In this document: positions 26,038-34,034 of the stretch, piece after piece | Numbering within the stretch: the stretch's first letter is position 1 | How the letters are laid out: every line of letters starts with the position of its first letter | Assembly: GCA_028726605.1 (NCBI GenBank) | Contig: JAQYPV010000007.1 | Span: forward strand, 1 to 64,000 | Direction: 5' to 3' | DNA from: Peptoniphilaceae bacterium | GTDB lineage: Bacteria; Bacillota; Clostridia; Tissierellales; Peptoniphilaceae | DNA: 64,000 nt | The notes under the pieces: model-generated | Seen by the model: the letters and a program-made list of their open reading frames with translations, nothing else | The model's database searches: none | What the model was told of the DNA's origin: nothing | Made by a program: the position numbers and the translations under genes

Positions 26038-28761
26038 ATGACAGAACAGATTCGTGCCGAACGAAAAAAAGAGCGTTTCGATGTCGAAGGGATGACGTGC
26101 GCGGCGTGTGAGCGCGCGGTGACCAAAGCCGTATCGAAACTGGAGGGCGTGGATGAGGCCGTGGTGAGTCTCATGACGAATTCCATGGACGTCGCCTATG
26201 ACGATGCCCGCGTGACGCCCGCTGAGATTGAAAAAGCGGTGTCCGAGGCGGGGTATACCGCCCATTTGAGGCAAACGCAAAAGAGAAAGAGCGTGGCGCC
26301 TGAAGAGTCGGTGTTCGAAAAAGCGGCGCGTGAGATGAGGGGGCGCCTCCTCCTGTCTGTGCCCTTTTTGGCGCTCTTGCTGTATGTGGCCATGGGGCCG
26401 ATGGTGGGTTTGCCACTGCCCGCATTCCTGTCGGGCATGGAAGGCAGTAGCAATTACGCATTCGTGCAGCTCCTCCTGGTGACTCCCATCGTCTTCGCCA
26501 ACCGCAACTACTTCGTCCACGGCATGAAGAGCCTCGTGCACGGAAGCCCCAACATGGACGCTCTCATCGCCGTGGGCTCAGGGGCGGCCGTCCTCTACGG
26601 CATCTTCGCCTTGTTCCGCATCAATTACGGTATGGGCTTCGGCCACCCGGAGCTGGTCATGACCTATCGTCACGACCTCTACTTCGAGGGCGCGGGCACG
26701 ATTTTGACTCTCATCACCGTGGGTAAGTACTTGGAGGTGCGCTCCAAAATCCGGACGACCACTTCCGTGCGGGCACTTGTGGACCTGCAGCCTAAGACCG
26801 CGCACGTCTTGCGCGACGGTCGAGAGGAGACGCTTCCCATCGAGGAGGTGCGCGTGGGCGATCACCTCGTCGTGCGGCCGGGTGAGCGCGTGCCGTTGGA
26901 CGGACGCCTCGTCGAAGGGGCGAGTTCCATCGACGAATCGGCCATCACGGGAGAGAGCGTCCCCGTCTCCAAGGGCGTCGGCGACCGCGTGACGGGGGCG
27001 ACGATGAACGGCACGGGCGCCTTCGTCTTCGAAGTGACGGCTGTTCAAGAGGAGACGACGTTATCCAAGATCATCGCGCTGGTCGAGGATGCCAATTCGA
27101 CGAAGGCACCCATCCAGGCGCTGGCCGACCGCATTGCGGGCGTGTTCGTGCCCGTCGTCATGGGGATTGCCCTTCTCACGTTTGGCTTCTGGATGTGGCG
27201 CGGCGAGCCGTTTGAATTCGCGCTGCGCCTTTCCATTTCGGTCCTCGTGATCTCCTGTCCCTGCGCGCTGGGCCTGGCGACGCCGGTCGTGGTGATGGTC
27301 GCCACGGGTAAAGGCGCCGAAAACGGACTCTTGATTAAATCGGCGGAGGCGTTGGAACTCTTGCACGAAGTGGACGCCATCGCTTTTGACAAGACCAAGA
27401 CCATCACCGAAGGACATCCCTTCGTGACGGACGTCGTCGTGCCGCGTGGCTCGCGCGAAGAGGCCGATCGTTTGATCCATCGCGCCGCGCTTTTGGAGGC
27501 TTCGTCCGAACAGCCACTCGCGGAAGCCATCGTGGCGGCGGCGCACGAGGAGCCGACGGGGCAGGTTTCTGACTTCGAGGCGGTGCCGGGTTACGGCGTG
27601 AAGGGGGTCGTGGACGACGGCGTGCCGCACGTGATGGTGGGGGGAAACCTCAAGATGATGCGGCGCGAAGGGGTGGACACGACGCCCTTTGAGGGCGCGG
27701 CGGAACGGCTGGCGTCAGAGGGCAAGACCCCCATGTACTTCGCGATCGACGGGAGACCGGCGGGGCTCATCGCCGCGGCGGATGTGGTGAAGAACACCAG
27801 TAAGGAGGCCATCCACGCGTTAAAGGAGCGCGGCATTCGGCCCATCATGTTGACGGGAGATCATGATGAGACGGCGCGTGCCATTGCACAGTCTCTGGCG
27901 TTGGAGGACTACGTGGCGGATGTGCTGCCTCAGGACAAAGAGCGCCTCCTGCGCGAACTCGGGCAACGGGGGCGTGTGGGCATGGTGGGTGACGGCGTCA
28001 ACGACGCGCCGGCCTTGGCGCGCGCGGACGTCGGCATCGCCATCGGGGCGGGCACGGATGTGGCCATTGAATCTGCCGACATCGTGCTCGTTCGCTCGGA
28101 TCTGCAGGACGTGGTCTCGGCCGTGGACCTCTCCCGTCGCACCAAGGTGAAAATAAAGCAGAACCTCTTCTGGGCGCTTATCTACAATGTCATCTGCATT
28201 CCGGTGGCGGCGGGCGTGCTCTATCCGCGCTTCGGTGTGACGCTGAATCCCATGATCGCCGCGGCGGCCATGAGCCTTTCGTCGCTCTTCGTGATGGGCA
28301 ACGCCCTCACGTTGCAGCGGTTCAAGGTGCAACACGACACGGCCTATGTACCGGCGAAGGCGGGCGAACACCCCATCGCTGTCCATGCTCTGGACGGACG
28401 AGACGAAAGAGACGCAGTGCGAAAAAGTCACGAGATGGGTTACAATAACAGAAGACCGACCGCACGGCCGGCATTGAAAACTGATTGCATCGCGCCGGAG
28501 GGTCGCAAGGCGACGTCGGGTGAGGCGATGATGACGATGAAGGAGGGCACGATGAATAAGACGATGAAAATTGAAGGCATGTCTTGCATGCACTGCCAGA
28601 AGCGCGTGGCGGACGCGCTGAACGCCATCGAAGGCGTGGAGGCCACGGTGAATTTAGAGGACAGTCGAGCGGATGTCACGCTGACGGCGGATGTGGCGGA
28701 TGACGTGTTGAAGCAGGCCGTGGAAGACGCCGGCTATGAAGTGACGGCGATTGAGGGTTGA
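26038..28761 (+). CDS. copA: Copper-exporting P1B ATPase CopA with in-frame CopZ-like C-terminal domain
   Basis: Copper efflux pump. An N-terminal metal-binding domain (GMTCAAC, Cys21/Cys24) is followed by the membrane core with the CPC ion motif (407-409), the actuator TGES, TGDHDET and [10 protein letters not shown]. Two near-invariant motifs deviate: the phosphorylation site reads DKTKT (Asp451) instead of DKTGT, and the nucleotide-binding His motif reads SEQPL (Gln492) instead of SEHPL. After the last membrane segment a charged linker runs without a stop into a second metal-binding domain (GMSCMHC), which resembles a free CopZ. The protein is 907 residues. ATG 26038 replaces the track start, which would span the CsoR operator. 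Confidence 0.85.
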   Translation: MTEQIRAERKKERFDVEGMTCAACERAVTKAVSKLEGVDEAVVSLMTNSMDVAYDDARVTPAEIEKAVSEAGYTAHLRQTQKRKSVAPEESVFEKAAREMRGRLLLSVPFLALLLYVAMGPMVGLPLPAFLSGMEGSSNYAFVQLLLVTPIVFANRNYFVHGMKSLVHGSPNMDALIAVGSGAAVLYGIFALFRINYGMGFGHPELVMTYRHDLYFEGAGTILTLITVGKYLEVRSKIRTTTSVRALVDLQPKTAHVLRDGREETLPIEEVRVGDHLVVRPGERVPLDGRLVEGASSIDESAITGESVPVSKGVGDRVTGATMNGTGAFVFEVTAVQEETTLSKIIALVEDANSTKAPIQALADRIAGVFVPVVMGIALLTFGFWMWRGEPFEFALRLSISVLVISCPCALGLATPVVVMVATGKGAENGLLIKSAEALELLHEVDAIAFDKTKTITEGHPFVTDVVVPRGSREEADRLIHRAALLEASSEQPLAEAIVAAAHEEPTGQVSDFEAVPGYGVKGVVDDGVPHVMVGGNLKMMRREGVDTTPFEGAAERLASEGKTPMYFAIDGRPAGLIAAADVVKNTSKEAIHALKERGIRPIMLTGDHDETARAIAQSLALEDYVADVLPQDKERLLRELGQRGRVGMVGDGVNDAPALARADVGIAIGAGTDVAIESADIVLVRSDLQDVVSAVDLSRRTKVKIKQNLFWALIYNVICIPVAAGVLYPRFGVTLNPMIAAAAMSLSSLFVMGNALTLQRFKVQHDTAYVPAKAGEHPIAVHALDGRDERDAVRKSHEMGYNNRRPTARPALKTDCIAPEGRKATSGEAMMTMKEGTMNKTMKIEGMSCMHCQKRVADALNAIEGVEATVNLEDSRADVTLTADVADDVLKQAVEDAGYEVTAIEG
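28552..28761 (+). CDS. copZ: Possible separately translated copper chaperone (CopZ) nested in copA
   Basis: The last 69 codons of copA form a complete CopZ-like heavy-metal-associated domain ([18 protein letters not shown]...). The ATG at 28552 is preceded by AAGGAGGG at ideal spacing, far better than expected inside a coding region. So a stand-alone chaperone could be made from the same frame as well as the fused domain. Relatives usually have copZ as a separate gene after copA; loss of the copA stop codon by a small change in the linker would explain this layout. Whether both products exist is untested. Confidence 0.55.
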   Translation: MNKTMKIEGMSCMHCQKRVADALNAIEGVEATVNLEDSRADVTLTADVADDVLKQAVEDAGYEVTAIEG

Positions 28762-28762
28762 C

Positions 28763-29035
28763 ATGCACGCGGATCACGACAACATTCTACGGCGACTGAA
28801 GATCGTACGCGGTCAAGTTGAGGGTCTCATTCACATGGTGGAGGAGGATCGCTACTGCATCGACATCTCCACGCAGTGCATGGCGGCGTCGCAGGCGCTT
28901 CGCAGCATCAACCGCGACGTGCTCTCGGCCCACATGACCCAGTGTATGATCGAATCTGCGGAGTCGGACAGCCGTGAGGAGATTGAACTGAAGCTGCGCG
29001 AGATGAACGAAGTCATTCAGACGTTGTCCAAGTGA
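28763..29035 (+). CDS. csoR: Copper-sensing repressor CsoR
   Basis: The 90-residue all-helical repressor has the CsoR opening LRRLKIVRGQVEGLIHMVEED and the Cu(I)-binding C-H-C set: Cys in RYCIDIS, and His and Cys in SAHMTQC. That set separates CsoR from RcnR and FrmR members. ATG 28763 lies one base after the copA stop; the track's TTG start is inside copA. With the palindrome before copA it forms an autoregulated copper operon. Confidence 0.92.
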   Translation: MHADHDNILRRLKIVRGQVEGLIHMVEEDRYCIDISTQCMAASQALRSINRDVLSAHMTQCMIESAESDSREEIELKLREMNEVIQTLSK

Positions 29036-29041
29036 GGCCGT

Positions 29042-29911
29042 ATGCTGAAACTCTTTGCTTTTGATCTGGATGGGACCCTGTTGCAGGAGGGGCGGATTCG
29101 CGGACGCAATCGGGAGATCTTGCAGCAGATCGCAAAACACCACACGCTCGTTCTGGTGTCCGGTCGCCCCCTGTCGTCCGTGCAGTTCCTGGCGGAGGAC
29201 GCGGGGCTTTTTGCGTACAGCATCGGCTGCAACGGCGCCGTGGCGGCCGACCCGATGGGGGAGATCCTCTTTTCGCATCCCATGGCGCCTGAGGCCGTCG
29301 AAGAGCTTCTTCGCATCGGCGAGCGTCAGGGGACCTATTTGCATTACTATACGGCGGACACGTTCTATTCGCCCTATTACTGGCCGGAGCGCGTCGAGCA
29401 TTTGGAGGCGATGGCCGTGCCACAGGGCTTTTTCATGCAGTGCAATCTGCACTTGATGGGCCTGCACGAGACGCCGATGGTGCACGGCGTCTTGAAGCTG
29501 CAGTACACATTGCCCGACGATGCGGCGGCGAGTGCTGCGGTGGTCAAGGCCGTGACACAGATTCCCGGCATTCATCACACCTATTCGGGTGGAGGACTAC
29601 TGGAAGCCATGGCGCCGGAAGTGGACAAGTGGCAGGCGGTGCGCCATGTGGCCGATTCGCTCTCGATTCTGCCGGGCGACATCCTCGCCATGGGCGATTA
29701 CGACAACGACGCGGGCATGATCGAACAGGCGGGCGTGGGAGTGGCCATGGGCAATGCGCCGGAACGAGTGCAGGAAAAGGCCGATTTCGTGACGCGAACG
29801 GTGGACGAGGACGGCGCATATTACGCGCTGGAGGCGCTCCGACAGGATCATCAATGGAATGAAGCGGGGGAAGACCCCGAAGGAGAGAATCATGGACACA
29901 CAAGTCGTTGA
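29042..29911 (+). CDS. Cof-type HAD-superfamily phosphatase
   Basis: The 289-residue protein has the HAD motifs in order: FDLDGTLL at the N-terminus (nucleophile Asp), LVSGRPLSS near 38 (motif II), the late Lys (DKWQAV) and GDYDNDAGMIEQAG near 220 (motif IV). The Cof-type cap between motifs II and III suggests a sugar-phosphate or cofactor phosphatase; the substrate is unknown. It begins six bases after csoR and overlaps the thioredoxin reductase start by 20 bases. Confidence 0.82.
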   Translation: MLKLFAFDLDGTLLQEGRIRGRNREILQQIAKHHTLVLVSGRPLSSVQFLAEDAGLFAYSIGCNGAVAADPMGEILFSHPMAPEAVEELLRIGERQGTYLHYYTADTFYSPYYWPERVEHLEAMAVPQGFFMQCNLHLMGLHETPMVHGVLKLQYTLPDDAAASAAVVKAVTQIPGIHHTYSGGGLLEAMAPEVDKWQAVRHVADSLSILPGDILAMGDYDNDAGMIEQAGVGVAMGNAPERVQEKADFVTRTVDEDGAYYALEALRQDHQWNEAGEDPEGENHGHTSR

Positions 29912-30821
29912 CATCGTTGTGATCGGGGCGGGCCCGGCGGGCCTCTCGGCGGCGCTCTACGCGGCGCGCAGCCATCAAAAGGTCGTCGTTCTGGAAAAAG
30001 ACGTCTTGGGCGGGCAGATGATGATCACGGCGCAGATTGAAAACGTGCCGGGGTCCATCGACAACGACCCATTCGCCCTGACCGACCGCATGGTTCAGCA
30101 GGCGAAGCAATTCGGAGCGGAATTTCGTTATGAAGAAGTGACGTCCGTGTCGATCGACGGGCCGTTCAAGACGGTGACCACAACGCAAAACGAATGGCAG
30201 GCGAAGGCCGTCATCCTCGCCACGGGGGCCAATCCTCGCCGTCTGGGACTGCAAGGTGAGGAAAAGTGGACGGGGCGCGGACTCACCTATTGCGCCACCT
30301 GTGACGGGCCGTTCTTTCAGGGGTTGCCCATCTACGTCGTCGGCGGAGGCGACGCGGCCTTTGACGAGAGCCTCTACTTGCACACGCTCTCTGACGACGT
30401 GACCATCCTCTATCGCGGGGCCAAGCCGCGGGCGGCAGTGGTGTTGCAGGAGCGCGCCCGAGAGGCCGGCATCAAGGTCGTCCTGAACACCGAAGTGGTG
30501 AGCCTCGAAGGTGAAAATGACCTGGACGCCATCGTCCTGCGCGACAACGTGACGGGCGAGGAGAAGCGGATCAAAGGCAATTTTGGCCTCTTCATCTACG
30601 TGGGCATGGAGCCGAACACGGGCCTCGTAAAAGGGCAACTCGCTCTGTCGCCCGAAGGCTACGTCGAAGCGGCGGAGACGACGGAGACGAGCGTGGCGGG
30701 CGTCTATGCGGCCGGCGACGTGCGCTATAAAGACGTCCGTCAAATCGTGACGGCGCTGTCCGATGGGGCGAGTGCCGCCATCCACGCCGTGAAGTACATC
30801 GAACAGCAGGATGCCCAATGA
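29892..30821 (+). CDS. trxB: Thioredoxin reductase-like FAD/NAD(P)H disulfide reductase
   Basis: The 309-residue flavoprotein has the FAD motif VVIGAGPAGLSAALYAAR, the redox pair CATC in TYCATCDGPFF, the NAD(P)H motif VVGGGDAAFDESLYL and the C-terminal GVYAAGDVR. That layout is the low-molecular-weight thioredoxin reductase. No thioredoxin gene is adjacent, so a ferredoxin-dependent or other partner remains possible. ATG 29892 follows GAAGGAGAGAA. The start is inside the HAD gene and the end overlaps the next gene (ATGA). Confidence 0.87.
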   Translation: MDTQVVDIVVIGAGPAGLSAALYAARSHQKVVVLEKDVLGGQMMITAQIENVPGSIDNDPFALTDRMVQQAKQFGAEFRYEEVTSVSIDGPFKTVTTTQNEWQAKAVILATGANPRRLGLQGEEKWTGRGLTYCATCDGPFFQGLPIYVVGGGDAAFDESLYLHTLSDDVTILYRGAKPRAAVVLQERAREAGIKVVLNTEVVSLEGENDLDAIVLRDNVTGEEKRIKGNFGLFIYVGMEPNTGLVKGQLALSPEGYVEAAETTETSVAGVYAAGDVRYKDVRQIVTALSDGASAAIHAVKYIEQQDAQ

Positions 30822-31717
30822 AGCAGCACGAGTCTCAAACGCGCCGCGTGAAGCTTTCGACGCGCCTTCCCTGGAAGACGATGCGGCACATCGGTCTCTT
30901 TCTGATCGCCCTTCTCCTCCTTCTCTCTTTTTATCGGAGCAATATGATTTTCAAGACGACAACCTACACCGTGGAGAGCCCGTTTCTCTCCAATGCGTTC
31001 AACGGGTACAGAATTGCACAAATCTCGGACCTGCACGGCCACGTCTTCGGCGATGCCGGCGAGGATCTGTTGACTGCGCTGGACGCGGCGTCGCCCAACC
31101 TGGTCGTCATCACTGGCGACGCCATCTCTCGAAGTGAGAAGCACCCCGAAGAGACGGCCAAAGTCCTACAGGCTGTGGCTTCCCGGTATCCGACGTACTA
31201 CATCCGCGGCAATCACGAATTACACCGCGATGAAGTGGAGCCGGAGCAATCTCGCTTCTACGACGCGCTTCGGGAAGCGGGCGTCATCGTCCTCGAAAAC
31301 GAGTCGGTACCCATTCTCTACCGTGAGGCCCAGATCAACCTGGTGGGGCTCAAAGAGCCTCTCGACGCCTATGAGACGAACACGCCGCCAGATGTGAAGG
31401 CCCTCTTAGGCGAAAAACCCGATGGCTTTACCATTCTCCTGGCCCACAATCCGCTCTGGCTGGAGCGCTATGTGGACTGGGGCGCAGACCTCGTGATCAG
31501 CGGTCACGTCCACGGCGGCATGGTGCGCCTGCCCTTCGTAGGCGGAGTGTTCTCTCCGGATGTCTCGTTCTTTCCCCGCTACGATCGCGGGGTGTATCAG
31601 ATGGGACAGACCAAGATGGTGGTGTCCACCGGCATGGGGGGAAGCGGTTTTCCCTTCCGGCTCTTCAACGATCAAGAGCTCGTCGTCATCACCCTCTCCT
31701 CGCAGTCCATTCACTAA
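30818..31717 (+). CDS. Membrane-anchored metallophosphoesterase (YkuE-like)
   Basis: An N-terminal membrane segment (HIGLFLIALLLLLSFY, about 24-39) anchors a calcineurin-like catalytic domain facing outward. Metal-site motifs are ISDLHGH, VVITGDAI, YIRGNHELH, ILLAHNP and ISGHVHGG. Relatives include YkuE, a cell-envelope phosphoesterase, and lipid-phosphate phosphatases. It is coupled to trxB by a four-base overlap. Substrate unknown. Confidence 0.8.
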   Translation: MKQHESQTRRVKLSTRLPWKTMRHIGLFLIALLLLLSFYRSNMIFKTTTYTVESPFLSNAFNGYRIAQISDLHGHVFGDAGEDLLTALDAASPNLVVITGDAISRSEKHPEETAKVLQAVASRYPTYYIRGNHELHRDEVEPEQSRFYDALREAGVIVLENESVPILYREAQINLVGLKEPLDAYETNTPPDVKALLGEKPDGFTILLAHNPLWLERYVDWGADLVISGHVHGGMVRLPFVGGVFSPDVSFFPRYDRGVYQMGQTKMVVSTGMGGSGFPFRLFNDQELVVITLSSQSIH

Positions 31718-31746
31718 TTTGGGCGAGGTGGTCAGTGTGGTACAAT
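31718..31746 (+). promoter_or_regulatory. Weak candidate promoter of the pyrimidine salvage genes
   Basis: A TACAAT -10 box (31741-31746) lies 26 bases before the nucleoside phosphorylase. The -35 position 17 bases upstream is poor (TTTGGG), so an activator may be needed or the call may be wrong. Confidence 0.35.
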
Positions 31747-31771
31747 CGTTGTCAGAATGAGGGGAGGTTTT

Positions 31772-33139
31772 ATGAACATTGTCGATATCATCATTCGTAA
31801 GCGCAACGGAGAGGCGCTCACTCCTGAGGAAATTCACTTTTTCGTGGAGGGCGTGAAAAACGAGACCATTGCGGATTACCAGACGTCGGCGCTTCTGATG
31901 GCCATTTTCTTACGGGGCATGGACGAGACGGAAGTGGCCACGCTCACGCGAGAGATGGCGCTTTCCGGGGACTCATTATCGTTTCCCGAGCGCCTGCGCC
32001 CCATCGTAGACAAACACTCGTCGGGCGGCGTCGGGGACAAGACTTCGCTCGTGATTGCACCTGTCGTGGCCGCCTGTGGCCTTCCCATCGCCAAACTCTC
32101 GGGGCGCGGTCTCGGCCACACCGGGGGTACGATTGACAAATTGGAGAGCATTCCCGGTTTTCGGACCGAGCTCACGGAAGCCGAATTCATCCGCAACGTG
32201 GAAGAAGACGGCATCGCGATCATGGGGCAAAGTGCGGACATCGCCCCAGTGGACAAGGTGCTCTACGCCCTGCGCGACGTCACGGGGACGGTGGATTCCA
32301 TCCCGCTCATCGCGGCGTCCATCATGTCTAAGAAATTGGCGGATGGGTCGGATGCCATCGTGTTGGACGTGAAGTACGGCTCGGGCGCGTTCATGAAGAC
32401 GCCGGAAGAGGCCATCGAGCTGGCTCAAGTCATGGTGGGGATCGGCGAGGCCAACGGCAAGAAGACCCTGGCGCTCATCACCGACATGACTCAGCCTCTG
32501 GGCCGCGCGGTGGGCAACGCGCTCGAAGTGCGCGAGGCCGTGGAGACGCTTCAGGGCGGCGGTCCGGAGGATTTTCGAGCCGTGTGCGTGGCGCTCGCGT
32601 CGGCCATGCTTTTGGCGGGCGAGAAGGCCGAATCCCGCGAGGAAGCGGAAGCGATGGTGCAGGAGGCCGTCACTTCGGGACGGGCGCTTCAGAAGTTGAA
32701 GGCCATGGTGCAGAATCAGGGCGGCGACGTGGCGGCTCTGGACGACCTTTCGAAGCTGCCTCAAGCTACGCTGGAGCAGGACGTCGTGGCCACACAGACG
32801 GGGGTGGTCGTGGCGATCGACGCGGAAACCATTGGAAAGGCGTCGCTTGCACTGGGCGCGGGGCGGCGGCGCAAAGAGGACGCCATCGATCCGGCCGTAG
32901 GCCTCGTGCTGTCCAAGAAGGTGGGCGATGCCGTAACGGCGGGGGATTCTCTCGTCACGCTCTACGCCAATGATCCCGAGCGTGTTGAGGAGGCGGAAGG
33001 ACTCGTTCGGGAGGCCTATCAAATCGAAGCGCGGGAAGCGACGGGGAAGACCGCTGTGGTGTACGCGCGCGTCACCCAAGGTGGCGTCGAACGGCTCGAT
33101 GCGGCGAAAGGGGCGGACGATGCGGCAGATGAAGCGTGA
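31772..33139 (+). CDS. pdp: Pyrimidine-nucleoside phosphorylase
   Basis: The enzyme splits uridine or (deoxy)thymidine with phosphate to give base and (deoxy)ribose 1-phosphate. The 455-residue protein shows the phosphate and pyrimidine site motifs KHSSGGVGDKTSLV (near 82) and KLSGRGLGHTGGTIDKLE (near 108), which is the family signature. It could also be named deoA; the Gram-positive type is usually the broader-specificity Pdp. ATG 31772 follows GGGGAGG. It overlaps cdd by about 20 bases, forming a pyrimidine salvage pair. Confidence 0.9.
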   Translation: MNIVDIIIRKRNGEALTPEEIHFFVEGVKNETIADYQTSALLMAIFLRGMDETEVATLTREMALSGDSLSFPERLRPIVDKHSSGGVGDKTSLVIAPVVAACGLPIAKLSGRGLGHTGGTIDKLESIPGFRTELTEAEFIRNVEEDGIAIMGQSADIAPVDKVLYALRDVTGTVDSIPLIAASIMSKKLADGSDAIVLDVKYGSGAFMKTPEEAIELAQVMVGIGEANGKKTLALITDMTQPLGRAVGNALEVREAVETLQGGGPEDFRAVCVALASAMLLAGEKAESREEAEAMVQEAVTSGRALQKLKAMVQNQGGDVAALDDLSKLPQATLEQDVVATQTGVVVAIDAETIGKASLALGAGRRRKEDAIDPAVGLVLSKKVGDAVTAGDSLVTLYANDPERVEEAEGLVREAYQIEAREATGKTAVVYARVTQGGVERLDAAKGADDAADEA

Positions 33140-33581
33140 GGATTCTCCGCATCTGGCGTTACTGGAAGCGGCTGAGGCGGTCTTAGCGCATGCCTACGCG
33201 CCGTACTCGTCATTTCACGTCGGCGCCGCGCTTGAAGATGTCGACGGTCGGATTTGGACGGGATGTAATGTGGAGAATGCCGCTTTTTCGGCGGGCATTT
33301 GTGCGGAGCGCACAGCGCTCTTCAAGGCCGTGTCCGAAGGCGTTACGTCGTTTGTGGCCCTCGCCATTGTGGGCAGAAAAGCAGATGCCACGGCTGCAGC
33401 CGTGGAGTTTACCACGCCCTGCGGCGTGTGCCGTCAGGCGCTCAACGAGTTTTGCGACGCCGAGATGCCGGTGGTCGTCGCCGGAGGTGACGGAGAAGTG
33501 CGGGAGTACACGCTGAACGAGTTGCTTCCGGGAGCCTTTGGGCCTAAAAACTTGAGCGATACGGGAAAACGGTCTAAATAA
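33120..33581 (+). CDS. cdd: Cytidine deaminase
   Basis: The zinc enzyme turns (deoxy)cytidine into (deoxy)uridine, the substrate of the upstream phosphorylase. Visible motifs are AYAPYSSFHVGAAL, CNVENAAFSAGICAERTA (Cys-Ala-Glu of the tetrameric class) and the zinc pair TPCGVCRQ. The 153-residue protein is slightly longer than usual because of an N-terminal extension; a second ATG at 33129 is equally possible. The track's 32970 start lies deep inside pdp. Confidence 0.9.
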   Translation: MRQMKREDSPHLALLEAAEAVLAHAYAPYSSFHVGAALEDVDGRIWTGCNVENAAFSAGICAERTALFKAVSEGVTSFVALAIVGRKADATAAAVEFTTPCGVCRQALNEFCDAEMPVVVAGGDGEVREYTLNELLPGAFGPKNLSDTGKRSK

Positions 33582-33663
33582 TTAAATTGAACGATACCTT
33601 ATCCTCGAGAAATCGTGTACAATAGAGGAGAAGCAATTCTTGAGAGTCGAAGAAAGGAACGTT

Positions 33664-33969
33664 ATGAACTATTCATTGGGTGACGCCATCATCACGAGCA
33701 TCTTCTCCATGCTCATCGTCTTTCTGATCTTGATCCTCTTGGCAGCGGTCATCAGCCTGTTCAAGTACATCAAGTCAAGTGCGCCGGAACCGGTCAAGAA
33801 GGGGGCGAAGAAAGCACAGCCCGCGCAGGCGGCGAAAAAGGCGCCGGCAGCTGTGGCCGCGGAATCGGCATCGAACGGAGCGCTCATCGCCATGTTGACG
33901 GCGACCTGCGTTGCCGAAGCGGAGTCCGGCCGGGCGATGAACGTCCTTTCCGTTTCACAGATCAACTGA
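33664..33969 (+). CDS. OadG-family (sodium-pump decarboxylase gamma) small membrane protein
   Basis: The 101-residue protein has one N-terminal membrane helix (ITSIFSMLIVFLILILLAAVISL) followed by an Ala/Lys/Pro-rich linker. It ends in a short soluble segment, as in the gamma subunit of oxaloacetate or methylmalonyl-CoA decarboxylase sodium pumps. No alpha, beta or biotin-carrier subunit is nearby, so it is either an orphan gamma subunit for a complex encoded elsewhere or a look-alike. RBS GAAAGGAAC. A strong terminator follows. Confidence 0.6.
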   Translation: MNYSLGDAIITSIFSMLIVFLILILLAAVISLFKYIKSSAPEPVKKGAKKAQPAQAAKKAPAAVAAESASNGALIAMLTATCVAEAESGRAMNVLSVSQIN

Positions 33970-33980
33970 GTTTCTGTTCC

Positions 33981-34003
33981 GCCGGCCTTCGGGCCGGCTT
34001 TTG
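33981..34003 (+). terminator. Rho-independent terminator
   Basis: GCCGGCC-TTCG-GGCCGGC is a perfect 7-bp stem with a stable TTCG loop, followed by TTTTG. It ends the OadG-like gene, 30 bases before the cell-wall-binding gene. Confidence 0.85.
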
Positions 34004-34034
34004 TGTGTGATGCAAAAAGCGGAAAGGAGCGAGG

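Noticed and set aside
28552-28761. Programmed frameshift as in E. coli copA
   Set aside because: The chaperone domain is in the same frame as copA and no slippery sequence is needed; internal initiation or plain fusion explains it better.
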